Source: Yaniella flava
GTDB taxonomy: Bacteria > Actinomycetota > Actinomycetes > Actinomycetales > Micrococcaceae
Direction of reading: 5' to 3'
DNA length: 64,000 nucleotides
Assembly: GCF_039529295.1 (NCBI RefSeq)
Contig: NZ_BAAAMN010000049.1
Span: 1-64,000, forward strand
A program made the translations under genes and the position numbers. The notes beneath the pieces were generated by a model. It was not told the DNA's origin, did no database searches, and saw only the letters and a program-made list of their open reading frames with translations. Of this stretch, positions 32,316 through 42,464 are shown one piece after another. Position 1 is the first letter of the stretch, and every line of letters begins with the position of its first letter.

Positions 32316-34258
32316 GACTGTAGCTTACCCTGTTCTGTCGCCCCAGCTTCGGCCGCCAGCGTATCGTAAATGGTCTGTGCGAGTTTGGGCCCGATGCCCG
32401 AAATCTGTTGAAGATCGTCCACGGATGCCTGCCGGACTTTTTTCAGTGAGCCAAAGTGTTTGAGCAAATCTTTACGTCGCTTTTCGCCTAGACCCGGCAC
32501 TTCATCGAGAGCCGATTGGATCATCGATTTGGACCGTTTCGAACGGTGCGCCTGGATCGCGAAGCGGTGCGATTCATCGCGGAGTCGCTGCAGCAAGTAG
32601 AGCCCTTGGGAACTGCGTGGGAGCACCATGGGGAAATCATCACCCGGGATCCACAACTCTTCGAGCCGTTTCGCTAATCCTACGACGGGGATGTCATCAA
32701 TGCCTAAGTCTAGAAGTGCTTGCTGTGCCGCGTTGACCTGTGCCAGTCCCCCATCTACAACCACCAGTGACGGCGGGTAGGAAAATTTCTTGGGGTCATC
32801 GACCGCATCGGCCTCATCGGTTTCTAATGCACCCGATAACACGACTGGTGCATCGGCTTGGTCTCTCAGAAAGTTTTTGAATCGGCGGGTTAGCACGTCA
32901 TCCATGGCCGCGGTGTCGTCTCGTGCTGCGTCACCGGTGACATTGAATTTTCGGTAGTCGCGCTTTTTGGGCAGGCCATCTTCGAATACCACCATGGACC
33001 CGACCACGTTGGTGCCTTGAACATGCGAAATATCATAGGCCTCGATCCGCAACAGTGGTTGATCGAATTCGAGGGCTTCTTGCAGTTCACGCAGTGCCGC
33101 TGACCGCGCGGTGATATCCCCGGAGCGCTGGGATTTGTGTAAGCGCAGTGCGCCGTCGGCATTTTCTTCCACGGTGCCCAATAGCTGTCGTTTGGTGCCA
33201 CGTTGGGGCACGCGTAAATCGATCTTGGCGCCACGGCGTTTGGTCATCCATTGCTCGACTTGTTCCGAGTTCTCGGGCAGCACCGGGACGAGGACTTCGT
33301 GTGGAATCCGTTCGGTGTCGTCCATGTCGCCATAGACCTGCAACAGCAATTGTTCGATCAGCTGTGGCTTGGTGGTATCTTCGACTTTTTCGACGACCCA
33401 GCCACGTTGACCACGAATGCGGCCGTCGCGCACGTGGAACACTTGGAATGCAGCCTCGAGCTCGTCTTCGGCAAAGGCAAAGATGTCGGCTTCGGTATTT
33501 TCTGGCAACACCACGGCGTTGCGTTCGAAGACCTTCTTCAAGGCTTCAATATCGTCACGGTAGCGAGCGGCATCTTCATAGCGGAGGTCGCTGACCGCCT
33601 GGCTCATGTGCTGTTCAAGTTCACGCAGGTAAGGACGCACGTCCCCGTTCATGAAGGATACAAAGTCTTCGGCGAGTGCGTAGTGGTCTTCCTCAGAGAT
33701 CCGGTTGACGCAGGGGGCGGCACATTTGTCGATGTAGCCCATCAAACATGGACGGTCTGCCAGTTGGGCACGACGGAAGACGCCGGCGGAGCAACTGCGG
33801 ATCGGGAAAACGCGCAGCATCCGGTCGACCGTCTCACGGATGGCTTTTGCGGGGTGGAATGGGCCAAAATACTTGACGCCTTTGCGTTTATCTCCGCGCA
33901 TGACCATGACCCGCGGGTACTTTTCGTTCATGGTGACCGCAAGGTACGGATACGTTTTATCGTCGCGGTACATAATGTTGAACCGCGGCGTAAATTCTTT
34001 GATCCAAGTGTATTCCAACTGGATGGCCTCCTGTTCGGAGGCCACGGTCGTCCACTCCACGGCTGCGGCAGTATGGACCATTGTGCGGGTCTTGGGCGGC
34101 AGGGTGTTGGCATTGACGAAATACGAGCCCAGACGTGAGCGCAGGTTGTTGGCTTTGCCCACGTAGATGATCCGGCCGTGGGGATCTTTGAATCGATAGA
34201 CGCCCGGATCGGTGGGGATGTCTGAGGATTTTGGCCGGTAGGAGGCGGGATCAGCCAA
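32312..34258 (-). CDS. uvrC: Excinuclease ABC subunit UvrC
   Basis: A 648-residue dual-incision nuclease of nucleotide excision repair. Residues 10-95 are the GIY-YIG domain (GVYRFKDPHGRIIYVGKANNL) for the 3' cut. A cysteine-rich segment follows (CLMGYIDKCAAPC near 157), then a UVR motif near 205. The C-terminal RNase H-like domain (EAYDISHVQG near 412) makes the 5' cut, and tandem helix-hairpin-helix motifs lie near 585-640 (LDEVPGLGEKRRKDLLKHFG, DLQQISGIGPKLAQTI). It heads the uvrC-rapZ-yvcK-whiA operon. Confidence 0.96.
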   Translation of the reverse strand: MADPASYRPKSSDIPTDPGVYRFKDPHGRIIYVGKANNLRSRLGSYFVNANTLPPKTRTMVHTAAAVEWTTVASEQEAIQLEYTWIKEFTPRFNIMYRDDKTYPYLAVTMNEKYPRVMVMRGDKRKGVKYFGPFHPAKAIRETVDRMLRVFPIRSCSAGVFRRAQLADRPCLMGYIDKCAAPCVNRISEEDHYALAEDFVSFMNGDVRPYLRELEQHMSQAVSDLRYEDAARYRDDIEALKKVFERNAVVLPENTEADIFAFAEDELEAAFQVFHVRDGRIRGQRGWVVEKVEDTTKPQLIEQLLLQVYGDMDDTERIPHEVLVPVLPENSEQVEQWMTKRRGAKIDLRVPQRGTKRQLLGTVEENADGALRLHKSQRSGDITARSAALRELQEALEFDQPLLRIEAYDISHVQGTNVVGSMVVFEDGLPKKRDYRKFNVTGDAARDDTAAMDDVLTRRFKNFLRDQADAPVVLSGALETDEADAVDDPKKFSYPPSLVVVDGGLAQVNAAQQALLDLGIDDIPVVGLAKRLEELWIPGDDFPMVLPRSSQGLYLLQRLRDESHRFAIQAHRSKRSKSMIQSALDEVPGLGEKRRKDLLKHFGSLKKVRQASVDDLQQISGIGPKLAQTIYDTLAAEAGATEQGKLQS

Positions 34259-34281
34259 AGGGTTCTGGTCTCCTTAGGTGT

Positions 34282-34962
34282 TTAGGAGGCCGTTTCGTCT
34301 GGCCTCTTGTTGTATTCGTCGACGCGTTCTTGTTCAGTGAGCTCGGCGATTCTTTCCATAATGTCATCGGTGGTTTGGCGCCGTAGTTTCATCCCGTGCT
34401 TGGGCCCAAGTTTTTCGACCTGTACGGGTTCACCCACCCTGATCTCAAACTTGCGGGGCAGGACGATCCGTTTTCCGGGAGGTTGCAGCTTATCAGTGCC
34501 GATGAGTCCCACCGGAATGACGGGTATGCCGGTGGTGAGCGCCAACCATCCCACTCCGGTGCGTCCGCGATATAGGCGGCCATCTCTGGAGCGCGTGCCC
34601 TCCGGATAGATACCCACCCCGTCGCCGGCTTCGATAAAGTCCACGAGCTGCTTGAGCGCGGTGACGGATGCTGAGTGGTCGCCGCGCTCGACCGGGATGG
34701 ATCCGACCGAGTCAAAAAAACCGCGCATGACCTTGCCCTTGAGCCCTTTTTGTGTCCAATAGTCGGCCTTTGCAAAGAAGCGGACTTGGCGTGGCAGTAA
34801 GGCCTGGATGATCACCGAGTCCAAGAACGACAGATGGTTGCTTGCGACAATAAAGCCACCGGATGCTGGAATGTTGTCAAAACCAGATGTTTCCGGGCGT
34901 GCCCCGAGACGAATCAATGTCCGTACGCCGGTACGCACGATCCCAGTTTCACCGATTGCCAT
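34282..34962 (-). CDS. 1-acyl-sn-glycerol-3-phosphate acyltransferase family protein
   Basis: A 226-residue PlsC-like acyltransferase. The catalytic NHLSFLD (HX4D) is near residue 42. Substrate-binding VGIYPEGTRSRDG is near 116 and GIPVIPVGLIGTD near 144. The C-terminus is charged. It would acylate lysophosphatidic acid in membrane lipid synthesis, though members also acylate other glycerol or lipid acceptors. It lies 23 bases upstream of uvrC and is likely cotranscribed. ATG 34962 has GGGAGGGAA upstream. Confidence 0.9.
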   Translation of the reverse strand: MAIGETGIVRTGVRTLIRLGARPETSGFDNIPASGGFIVASNHLSFLDSVIIQALLPRQVRFFAKADYWTQKGLKGKVMRGFFDSVGSIPVERGDHSASVTALKQLVDFIEAGDGVGIYPEGTRSRDGRLYRGRTGVGWLALTTGIPVIPVGLIGTDKLQPPGKRIVLPRKFEIRVGEPVQVEKLGPKHGMKLRRQTTDDIMERIAELTEQERVDEYNKRPDETAS

Positions 34963-35024
34963 TGGTTCCCTCCCTGCCTGATTCAGGCAGTGTTCTTGCT
35001 CGTGGACTCATTGATTCTACAACG

Positions 35025-38003
35025 TTACGGGTGTAGTACATCCGCTAAGAATCTGCCGGTATGACTCTCGGTCACTTGAGCCACATCTTCTGGTGTGCCC
35101 GTCGCAACGATCTGTCCGCCTCCCGAACCGCCTTCTGGACCCAAATCGATAATCCAGTCGGCAGACTTAATGACGTCCAGATTGTGTTCAATGATGATCA
35201 CTGTGTTGCCCTTTTCCACGAGTCGATTGAGCACGACGAGCAGCTTGCGAATATCTTCGAAGTGCAGCCCCGTGGTGGGTTCATCGAGCACATATACCGA
35301 CTTCCCGGTTGCACGACGCTGTAACTCGGTGGCGAGCTTGACGCGTTGTGCTTCACCGCCCGACAGTGTGGTCGCCGGCTGTCCGAGTCGCACATACCCC
35401 AACCCCACATCCACAAGCGTGTTCAGGTGGCGGGCGATGCGCTGATAGGGGGCAAAGAACTCAGCGGCCTCATCGATGGGCATGTTGAGTACCTCGGAGA
35501 TGTTCTTGCCCTTATACTCGACCTCTAGGGTTTCACGGTTATACCGGGCACCATGGCACACTTCACACGGTACGAACACATCGGGCAAAAAGTTCATCTC
35601 AATCTTCAACGTGCCGTCACCCGAGCAGGCTTCACAGCGTCCACCTTTGACGTTAAAGGAGAAGCGGCCTGGCTTATAGCCGCGTACTTTGGCTTCCGGA
35701 GTGTCGGCGAACAAGTTCCGCATGTGGTCAAAGACGCCTGTGTAGGTGGCCGCATTTGAACGTGGCGTCCGCCCGATGGGTGACTGATCCACGTGGACGA
35801 CTTTATCGAGCTGGTCAACGCCATTTACCCGTCGGTGTCGCCCGGGCACGTGTCGAGCATTGTTGAGCTCATTGGCCAGGACCTTATAGAGGATCTCATT
35901 GACCAGCGTGGATTTACCGGATCCCGAGACCCCGGTGATCGCGGTAAACACGCCCAGCGGGAATTTCGCGGAGACGTTTTGGAGGTTGTGTTCGCGTGCC
36001 CCAACAACTTCAATCTGGCGGTCGGTATCGACCGGTCGCCGTGTCGGCGGGATGGCGATGGCCTTACGTCCGGACAAATAGTCGCCGGTCAGCGAGTCGG
36101 TGTTGTCTAGGAGTCCTTGTACCGAACCCGAGTGGATAATGTGACCACCCTTTTCGCCGGCTGCCGGTCCGATATCGACGATCCAATCGGCTTCAGCAAT
36201 GGTTTCTTCGTCGTGTTCGACCACGATCAAGGTATTGCCCAGATCCCTCAGGCGCAGCAGGGTTTCGATCAGTCGGCGATTATCTCGCTGATGCAACCCG
36301 ATGGATGGTTCGTCTAACACATACAGCACGCCCACCAGCCCAGAACCGATCTGGGTGGCCAGGCGAATACGTTGAGCTTCACCACCCGACAGCGTGCCGG
36401 CAGGGCGCTCGAGATTGAGGTAGTCCAGGCCAACGTCCAGGAGGAATTTAAGGCGCGCATTAATTTCGACGAGTACCTGATCGGCGATCTTAGCGTCACG
36501 CTTTGACAGCTCGAGGTTGCGCATGAATTCGATGGAATCCTCCATCGGCATCTGGGACACCTCAGCGATGGAGCGTCCGCCCACCAAGACCGACAGCGAC
36601 GTCGGGTTCAGGCGCGCTCCCCCACACGCCGGGCACGCGACCTCACGCATATAGGACTGGAAACGATCACGTGCCTGATCTGTTTCAGCTTCCTCGTGTT
36701 TGCGTTTCACATAGTCCATGACCCCTTCAAAACCAGTGGTGTAGCGACGCTCACGACCCCAACGGTTCCGGTAGGAGACCTTGACCTTGAAATCTTTGCC
36801 GTGCAGTAAGGCCTTCTTCGCTGCCTTCGACAGGTCCTGGAAGGGGGTGTCCATATCGAACCCAACTTCATCGCCCAGTCCAGAGATCAGGCGTTGCCAG
36901 TATTCACGGGTTCGTTTACCAATGTCCCACGGCGCAATCGCTCCCTCGGCCAGGGTGAGGTCTGGATCCGGGATAATCAGCTCTTCGTCCACCTGGAGCT
37001 GGGAACCGATGCCGGTACAGGTTGAGCATGCGCCAAAGGGATTGTTGAAGGAAAATGAGCGCGGTTCAATCTCGTCGATATTCAGGATGTGCCCGTTTGG
37101 ACAGGACAACGCCTCCGAAAAGGACCGGTATTTGGCCCGACCTTCCTCGTCCACCGCTGCCAATTCCCCGGTATTGCGTACCTCGGGGCTAATTTCGGCG
37201 TCAATATCTACAAAATCAACGACGACGACACCCTCGGCCAATTCCAAGGAGGTCTCGATCGAGTCGGTCAGCCGCTGCCGAATCCCGTCGCGAATGACCA
37301 ACCGGTCCACGACCACAGCGATATTGTGCTTGATCTGCTTGGTTAGTTTTGGTGGATCCGATAACTGGATCTGTTCACCGTCGACAATGGCTCGCGAAAA
37401 ACCCTGTGCAGACAAGTTAGAAAAGAGGTCAACAAACTCGCCTTTACGACCGCGCACCACGGGAGCCAAGACCTGAAACCGAGTGCGCTCTTCGAGCTCG
37501 AGCAGCTGATCGACGATTTGTTGTGGCGTCTGTTGGGAGGCCGGTTCCCCACATTCTGGACAGTGCGGCACACCAATCCGGGCCCACAGCAGCCGCATAT
37601 AGTCGTGGATTTCGGTGATCGTCCCCACGGTCGAACGCGGGTTTTTTGAGGTGGATTTCTGGTCGATCGAAACCGCCGGAGAAAGACCTTCAATAAAGTC
37701 CACCGATGGTTTATCGACCCGCCCCAAAAACATGCGGGCATAGGACGAGAGCGACTCGATGTAGCGTCGCTGGCCTTCGGCAAAGATGGTGTCGAATGCC
37801 AGCGATGACTTTCCCGACCCTGACAGACCGGTAAACACCACAAACGAGTCACGCGGAATGTTGAGGTTTACGTTTTTGAGGTTGTGCTCACGCGCCCCTT
37901 GAACCACGATCCGATCGGGTTCGTGGTCGCCTTCTATGGCATCGGCTTGGGCAGCGCCGTCAACATTATGTGTGGTGGTCAAGTACTCAATCCCTCGAGT
38001 CAT
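35025..38003 (-). CDS. uvrA: Excinuclease ABC subunit UvrA
   Basis: A 992-residue damage-recognition ATPase with two ABC-type halves. The first Walker A is GLSGSGKSSLAFDT near residue 58 and the second GVSGSGKSTLVNEI near 670. Three CxxC zinc modules are visible (PHCPECGEPAS, SCPNGHIL/CSTCTG, and CEACSGDGT/CEVCHGARY). The signatures are LSGGEAQRIRLA and LSGGEAQRVKLA. Start: ATG 38003, or TTG 37982, which has GAGGGA eight bases upstream (985 residues). Both fit, so the first residues are uncertain. It is divergent from the metallo-hydrolase gene. Confidence 0.96.
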   Translation of the reverse strand: MTRGIEYLTTTHNVDGAAQADAIEGDHEPDRIVVQGAREHNLKNVNLNIPRDSFVVFTGLSGSGKSSLAFDTIFAEGQRRYIESLSSYARMFLGRVDKPSVDFIEGLSPAVSIDQKSTSKNPRSTVGTITEIHDYMRLLWARIGVPHCPECGEPASQQTPQQIVDQLLELEERTRFQVLAPVVRGRKGEFVDLFSNLSAQGFSRAIVDGEQIQLSDPPKLTKQIKHNIAVVVDRLVIRDGIRQRLTDSIETSLELAEGVVVVDFVDIDAEISPEVRNTGELAAVDEEGRAKYRSFSEALSCPNGHILNIDEIEPRSFSFNNPFGACSTCTGIGSQLQVDEELIIPDPDLTLAEGAIAPWDIGKRTREYWQRLISGLGDEVGFDMDTPFQDLSKAAKKALLHGKDFKVKVSYRNRWGRERRYTTGFEGVMDYVKRKHEEAETDQARDRFQSYMREVACPACGGARLNPTSLSVLVGGRSIAEVSQMPMEDSIEFMRNLELSKRDAKIADQVLVEINARLKFLLDVGLDYLNLERPAGTLSGGEAQRIRLATQIGSGLVGVLYVLDEPSIGLHQRDNRRLIETLLRLRDLGNTLIVVEHDEETIAEADWIVDIGPAAGEKGGHIIHSGSVQGLLDNTDSLTGDYLSGRKAIAIPPTRRPVDTDRQIEVVGAREHNLQNVSAKFPLGVFTAITGVSGSGKSTLVNEILYKVLANELNNARHVPGRHRRVNGVDQLDKVVHVDQSPIGRTPRSNAATYTGVFDHMRNLFADTPEAKVRGYKPGRFSFNVKGGRCEACSGDGTLKIEMNFLPDVFVPCEVCHGARYNRETLEVEYKGKNISEVLNMPIDEAAEFFAPYQRIARHLNTLVDVGLGYVRLGQPATTLSGGEAQRVKLATELQRRATGKSVYVLDEPTTGLHFEDIRKLLVVLNRLVEKGNTVIIIEHNLDVIKSADWIIDLGPEGGSGGGQIVATGTPEDVAQVTESHTGRFLADVLHP

Positions 38004-38147
38004 TCAAGACAATAGAAAACTAGGCTTCCAGACTAGAGCAATTCTGGTGGTAGCACGGATTTTGGTAATACTACAGGTCACAGTCTTCGCCGAAAGCCAA
38101 GCATCCCAACGAGCATTGAGCCATTCGCAACAATTCGATCGAGCGTG

Positions 38148-38153
38148 TAAATT
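38148..38153 (+). promoter_or_regulatory. -10 box TAAATT of a probable leaderless promoter
   Basis: TAAATT is followed by seven bases and ATG 38161 of the metallo-hydrolase gene. There is no Shine-Dalgarno. Confidence 0.5.
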
Positions 38154-38160
38154 AGCGGTC

Positions 38161-38853
38161 ATGTCCAAAACGTCACCAACTGTAGGCTCCATTAAGGTTT
38201 TGTATGACCTGCCCCAGGTCACCATCCGAACCCGTTCGGTTTCTGAGATGGACAATAATGTGTACCTGATTACGTCAAAGACCACCGGCTCGCAGGTGCT
38301 CATCGATGCAGCCGATGAGCCTGATGCCATTATGGAACTGCTCGAGTCGGCTGCTGATGACACCCCGTGTGATCTTGATTTGGTGTCATTAATCACCACG
38401 CATGAGCACTGGGACCACATTCGTGCGCTGCCGGACATTGTCAAACAGACCAAGGTACCGACGTCTGCCGGCGCGCCTGACGCCGAGGCGATTCAGGAAG
38501 CCACCGGCGTGACAGCCAAAGTGCACTTGCAACACGGGGACAAAGCACAGTTTCCAGGCATTGAGCTCGATGTCATTGGGCTTCGCGGCCATACCCCGGG
38601 CTCGGTCGCATTGGTGTACGTGCCAAATGGTGACGAACCGACCGTGATTTTTTCGGGAGATTCACTCTTTCCAGGTGGTGTGGGCAATACCTGGAATGAT
38701 CCGCAACGATTTACATCCCTGCTCGATGACGTGACCACCCGTGTTTTCGGTGTCTATGACGACGACACCGTGGTGCTACCTGGGCACGGTGGCTCGACCG
38801 TGCTGGGTAACGAACGACCACATCTGGAAGAGTGGCGGCAGCGCGGTTGGTAA
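38161..38853 (+). CDS. MBL fold metallo-hydrolase (glyoxalase II-like)
   Basis: A 230-residue metallo-beta-lactamase-fold hydrolase. The metal site THEHWDH near residue 78 (HxHxDH), GHTPGSVAL near 144, the aspartate in FSGDSLFPGGVG near 166 and the histidine in VLPGHG near 205 complete the dinuclear centre. Most relatives hydrolyse thioesters or related small substrates; persulfide dioxygenase activity is also possible. The frame continues upstream to 37936, but ATG 38161 marks the domain start and follows a TAAATT box. It converges on tam with only 7 bases between the stops. Confidence 0.87.
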   Translation: MSKTSPTVGSIKVLYDLPQVTIRTRSVSEMDNNVYLITSKTTGSQVLIDAADEPDAIMELLESAADDTPCDLDLVSLITTHEHWDHIRALPDIVKQTKVPTSAGAPDAEAIQEATGVTAKVHLQHGDKAQFPGIELDVIGLRGHTPGSVALVYVPNGDEPTVIFSGDSLFPGGVGNTWNDPQRFTSLLDDVTTRVFGVYDDDTVVLPGHGGSTVLGNERPHLEEWRQRGW

Positions 38854-38860
38854 CGCTGCC

Positions 38861-39709
38861 TTAGATGAAGTAATCCAATTCCTTATGGCCGACAACAAAG
38901 ATTCGGCGGAACGGGTAGACGGTGACCTCTTGGCCATCGGGGCCAACATAGGGCGGGTAGGCGTCGGACATTTCTGCTTTATAGCGCTTGACGAACGCAT
39001 CGTGCAGTGTCGTCCCGTTGGCCGCATCATGTTCGGTGAGTTTTTGCAATACCGGGCGTAGTGCAGCACCTTTGACCCAGTCAAACACCGGATCAGCACC
39101 TGAGAGCACCTGGTGGTACGTCGTTTCCCACACATTCGGACGAAAGCCGTGTGCCAGCAGCATGTGCGTGTACTCCTCGACCGAATGCACCGTTTCGCCG
39201 GTGTAGGCGGTATCGGCGACCACCGAGAACTTTTCTTCTGCCGCAAGTTCACCGATGTACTGGTGTGATCTCGCAATACTATTGCCCGGAACCTGCATGG
39301 CAAACCACGCACCGGGTTTCAGAGCCTTCAACCAGTCGCTGATCACCTCAATGTGCTGTGGTACCCACTGAAACATCGCATTGGAGACGATCGCATCGGT
39401 ATCGGCAGGCGGCATCCACGACGCTGCCTCCTGTTGCGCGAAGGACACATTGTCATAGGTCCCATCCTGCTGCTGCTCGATAAGCTGCTGTGCGTCGTTG
39501 ATCATCTCAGCCGAAGCGTCATAGCCGGTGATATCGGCCTCGGGCCACCGTTGGGCTAAGGTCACGGTCATATTGCCGGGCCCACAGCCAAGATCAAATA
39601 CCTTTCGCGGCGCAGCGAGTTGCACCGCGTTGGTCAAATCGACGAACGGCCGCGCACGGTGGCCGGCGAAATGCGCATATTGGGCTGGGTCCCACACAAA
39701 ATTTTCCAT
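38861..39709 (-). CDS. tam: Trans-aconitate 2-methyltransferase
   Basis: A 282-residue class I S-adenosylmethionine-dependent methyltransferase. SAM motif I is VFDLGCGPGNMTVTLA near residue 38, motif II acidic GYDASAEMI near 62 and DAIVSNAMFQWVPQH near 106. The N-terminal WDPAQYAHFAGHRARPFVDL is typical of Tam, which methylates trans-aconitate to relieve inhibition of the citric acid cycle. The start is ATG 39709, six bases after a TAGGCT box, with GGGAG overlapping that spacer. Confidence 0.9.
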   Translation of the reverse strand: MENFVWDPAQYAHFAGHRARPFVDLTNAVQLAAPRKVFDLGCGPGNMTVTLAQRWPEADITGYDASAEMINDAQQLIEQQQDGTYDNVSFAQQEAASWMPPADTDAIVSNAMFQWVPQHIEVISDWLKALKPGAWFAMQVPGNSIARSHQYIGELAAEEKFSVVADTAYTGETVHSVEEYTHMLLAHGFRPNVWETTYHQVLSGADPVFDWVKGAALRPVLQKLTEHDAANGTTLHDAFVKRYKAEMSDAYPPYVGPDGQEVTVYPFRRIFVVGHKELDYFI

Positions 39710-39715
39710 GCTCCC

Positions 39716-39721
39716 AGCCTA
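39716..39721 (-). promoter_or_regulatory. -10 box TAGGCT of tam
   Basis: TAGGCT precedes ATG 39709 by six bases, the leaderless spacing. The intervening bases GGGAGC could also act as a ribosome site on a slightly longer transcript. Confidence 0.45.
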
Positions 39722-39800
39722 AACCCGAGGTGCGAGCTCACGACGGCACCGCGTTATGAATCGCAATGTTGGTGTAGGCCGCCCACGAGGTTTGGCGTAC

Positions 39801-39806
39801 TAGGAT
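39801..39806 (+). promoter_or_regulatory. -10 box TAGGAT of the helicase gene
   Basis: TAGGAT is followed by seven bases and GTG 39814, the leaderless spacing. AGGA within the box could instead be read as a Shine-Dalgarno 8 bases from GTG. Confidence 0.45.
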
Positions 39807-39813
39807 GTATTGG

Positions 39814-42447
39814 GTGCAACTGACTGATTTTATTCCTGACCCTGACCACGGTGACGAGCTCGAACCGGTCCTCCTCTACGACCGGTTTATCGAATGGACG
39901 ACACAGCGCGGCATCCAACTGTACCCAGCCCAAGACGAAGCCGTGACGGAACTGGTGGATGGGAAAAACGTCATCATGGCCACCCCCACCGGTTCCGGCA
40001 AGTCGATGGTGGCGCTCGCCGCGCATTTCTATGGCTTAGCCCAGGGGAAGACTAGTTATTACACGGCTCCAATCAAGGCGCTCGTCTCGGAGAAATTCTT
40101 TGACCTGATTGATATTTTTGGCGCAGAACACGTGGGCATGGTGACCGGTGACTCGGCGATCAACCCGGATGCGCCCATTATCTGTTGCACCGCTGAAATT
40201 TTGGCAATCCATGCGCTGCGTGAGGGTTCTGGACTCGAAGTCGGTCCCGTGGTGATGGACGAATTTCACTTCTATGCTGACCCGCAGCGTGGCTGGGCGT
40301 GGCAGGTCCCGTTGCTGGAACTGCCCCAGGCCCAATTTGTCTTGATGTCGGCAACCCTGGGCGATACGAGCCAGTTTGAAAAACCCATCACGGAGCGCAC
40401 AGGGCGCGAGACCGTGACGGTGTCCTCGGCGTCCCGACCGATCCCGCTGTATTTTGACTACTCCGAGCTCCCCGTACAGCAGCAAGTAGAAGCGCTGGTA
40501 CAAGCCGACATGTCGCCGGTCTACATTGTGCATTTCTCGCAGTTGGACGCGGTGGAGCAGGCGTCGAATTTGGCGTCGATTTCGGTCACCTCGCGTGACG
40601 AAAAGGATCGGATCGCCGAGATCATCAAAGATTTTCGCTTCTCGTCTGGATTCGGCAAGCCACTGAACCGGCTGATCCGTCAAGGTATTGGTGTGCACCA
40701 CGCGGGTATGTTACCCAAGTATCGACGCCTCGTGGAACGCCTGGCACAAGAAGGACTGCTCAAGGTCATCTCGGGCACCGATACGCTTGGCGTCGGCATT
40801 AACGTACCGATCCGCACCGTGTTGATGACCGCGCTTTCAAAGTTCGACGGCACCCGGCAACGGCATCTCAATGCGCGAGAGTTTCACCAGATTGCGGGGC
40901 GTGCAGGACGAGCCGGTTTCGATACGGCCGGAACTGTTGTGGTGCAAGCGCCAGAACACGTTATCGAGAATGCACTAGCCGACCAGAAGGCGGCCGAAAA
41001 GTTCTCCAGCATCAAAAATGAGGAAGAGCGTGCCCGTCGCATTGCACAATCTTCCAAATCGCAGCCGAAGAAATCCCCGCCCAAAGGCTTCGTTTCCTGG
41101 TCCAAGGCCACATTCGACAAACTGGTCGAGGCCCAGCCAGAACCAATGGTCTCTCGGATGCGCATGACCCACTCCATCCTGCTCAACATCCTTGCCAGAC
41201 CGGGCAACCCGATTGCCGCGGTGCGTCGGATGATCCTGCGTTCGGCGGAGACAAAGGCTTCCAAGGCGCAATTGCAACGCCGAGCCATCGGTATTCTGCG
41301 TGAACTGTTGGTCACCGACGTCGTCGTGGTCAATGACACCCCAGATGAGTGGGGGAACCGGCTGGAGCTGACCGTGGAACTCCAAGCAGATTTCGCGCTG
41401 AACCAGCCGCTCTCCCCCTTCGCGCTGGCCGCCTTCGAACTGCTAGATATCGAATCGCCGAGCTATGCGGTCGAAATGGTTTCGATCATTGAGGCCACGC
41501 TTGATGCACCTCGCCAGATACTCGCCGCCCAGTTGCGCAAGGTTCGTGACGAAGAGATGACTCGTATGCGCGCCGATGGTGCGGAGTACAACGAGCGTAT
41601 GAACGTGCTGGACAACCTCACCTACCCTCAGCCGCTCGGTGAGCTCCTCGCCCAACAGTTCGAGCTCTACCGGCAAGGTGCGCCATGGCTGGCCGAATTT
41701 GATATTGAACCAAAATCTGTGGTCCGGGACATGTACGAACGGGCCATGGGCTTTGGTGATTACGTAAACTACTATGGCATCGCCCGTTCCGAAGGGGTGT
41801 TGCTGCGCTACCTCACCGACGCCGCAAAAGCGCTGCGCCAAACGATTCCTCAAGAACTGCGGACAGAGGAACTCGAGCTGCTACAGCAGTGGCTGGAAAC
41901 TATCATCGTCACCACCGACTCGTCACTGTTGGAAGAGTGGGAAAACATGATGACCGATGATGTCGATCAGTTGATCGCCGATCACGAGTCGATCGCACCT
42001 CCAGAACCGCCCAAGCTCACGGACACGAAGGGTGTGTTCGAGGTGATGGTCCGTAACGCAATGTTCCATCGAGTCCAGCTCTTCGGTGACGAGCAGGATG
42101 CCCGACTCGAATCTCTCGACTACCTCCCCGACGGTGCGATCCCGTTCACCTCGGATAACTGGGGTGACGCTCTGGACGAGTTCTTCAATCAGTATGAAGA
42201 TCTCGATGACTCACCGGCGGCGCGTGCCCCCGAGTTTTTCCGTGTCAATACCGCCCCGCAACTCGCAGCAGGTGAGATGGCCGACGTGGGTGCCACCGCC
42301 GGCGATTTCTGGGTCGTCTCCCAGGTGCTCGTCGATCCCGACGGCAATCACGACTTCGCGCTCAACGCCGTCGTCCACCTTGATGCCTCCAATGAACAAG
42401 GCTCCCCCGCCGTGACCACACTGTCCGTGGGTACACCCGTCCTGTAA
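39814..42447 (+). CDS. DUF3516 domain Ski2-like DEAD/DEAH helicase
   Basis: An 877-residue superfamily 2 helicase. Motif I is MATPTGSGKSMVALAA near residue 52, motif II DEFHF near 150 and motif III LMSATLGDTS near 175. In the second RecA domain are GIGVHHAGMLPKYRRLVERLAQEG near 292, VISGTDTLGVGINVPIRT near 320 and QIAGRAGRAGFD motif VI near 360. The C-terminal 420 residues contain a winged-helix and helical part matching DUF3516, an actinobacterial form of Ski2/Mtr4-like RNA helicases. RNA unwinding in decay or ribosome maturation is likely but unproven. GTG 39814 is preferred over ATG 39805, which lies inside the -10 box. Confidence 0.9.
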   Translation: MQLTDFIPDPDHGDELEPVLLYDRFIEWTTQRGIQLYPAQDEAVTELVDGKNVIMATPTGSGKSMVALAAHFYGLAQGKTSYYTAPIKALVSEKFFDLIDIFGAEHVGMVTGDSAINPDAPIICCTAEILAIHALREGSGLEVGPVVMDEFHFYADPQRGWAWQVPLLELPQAQFVLMSATLGDTSQFEKPITERTGRETVTVSSASRPIPLYFDYSELPVQQQVEALVQADMSPVYIVHFSQLDAVEQASNLASISVTSRDEKDRIAEIIKDFRFSSGFGKPLNRLIRQGIGVHHAGMLPKYRRLVERLAQEGLLKVISGTDTLGVGINVPIRTVLMTALSKFDGTRQRHLNAREFHQIAGRAGRAGFDTAGTVVVQAPEHVIENALADQKAAEKFSSIKNEEERARRIAQSSKSQPKKSPPKGFVSWSKATFDKLVEAQPEPMVSRMRMTHSILLNILARPGNPIAAVRRMILRSAETKASKAQLQRRAIGILRELLVTDVVVVNDTPDEWGNRLELTVELQADFALNQPLSPFALAAFELLDIESPSYAVEMVSIIEATLDAPRQILAAQLRKVRDEEMTRMRADGAEYNERMNVLDNLTYPQPLGELLAQQFELYRQGAPWLAEFDIEPKSVVRDMYERAMGFGDYVNYYGIARSEGVLLRYLTDAAKALRQTIPQELRTEELELLQQWLETIIVTTDSSLLEEWENMMTDDVDQLIADHESIAPPEPPKLTDTKGVFEVMVRNAMFHRVQLFGDEQDARLESLDYLPDGAIPFTSDNWGDALDEFFNQYEDLDDSPAARAPEFFRVNTAPQLAAGEMADVGATAGDFWVVSQVLVDPDGNHDFALNAVVHLDASNEQGSPAVTTLSVGTPVL

Positions 42448-42464
42448 CCGAAAGCAGTCCTTCC

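Noticed and set aside
33251..34138. Long plus-strand open frame (295 codons) opposite uvrC
   Set aside because: It is a mirror of uvrC codon bias, with no ribosome site, no recognisable motif and a histidine/valine-rich composition typical of antisense shadows.
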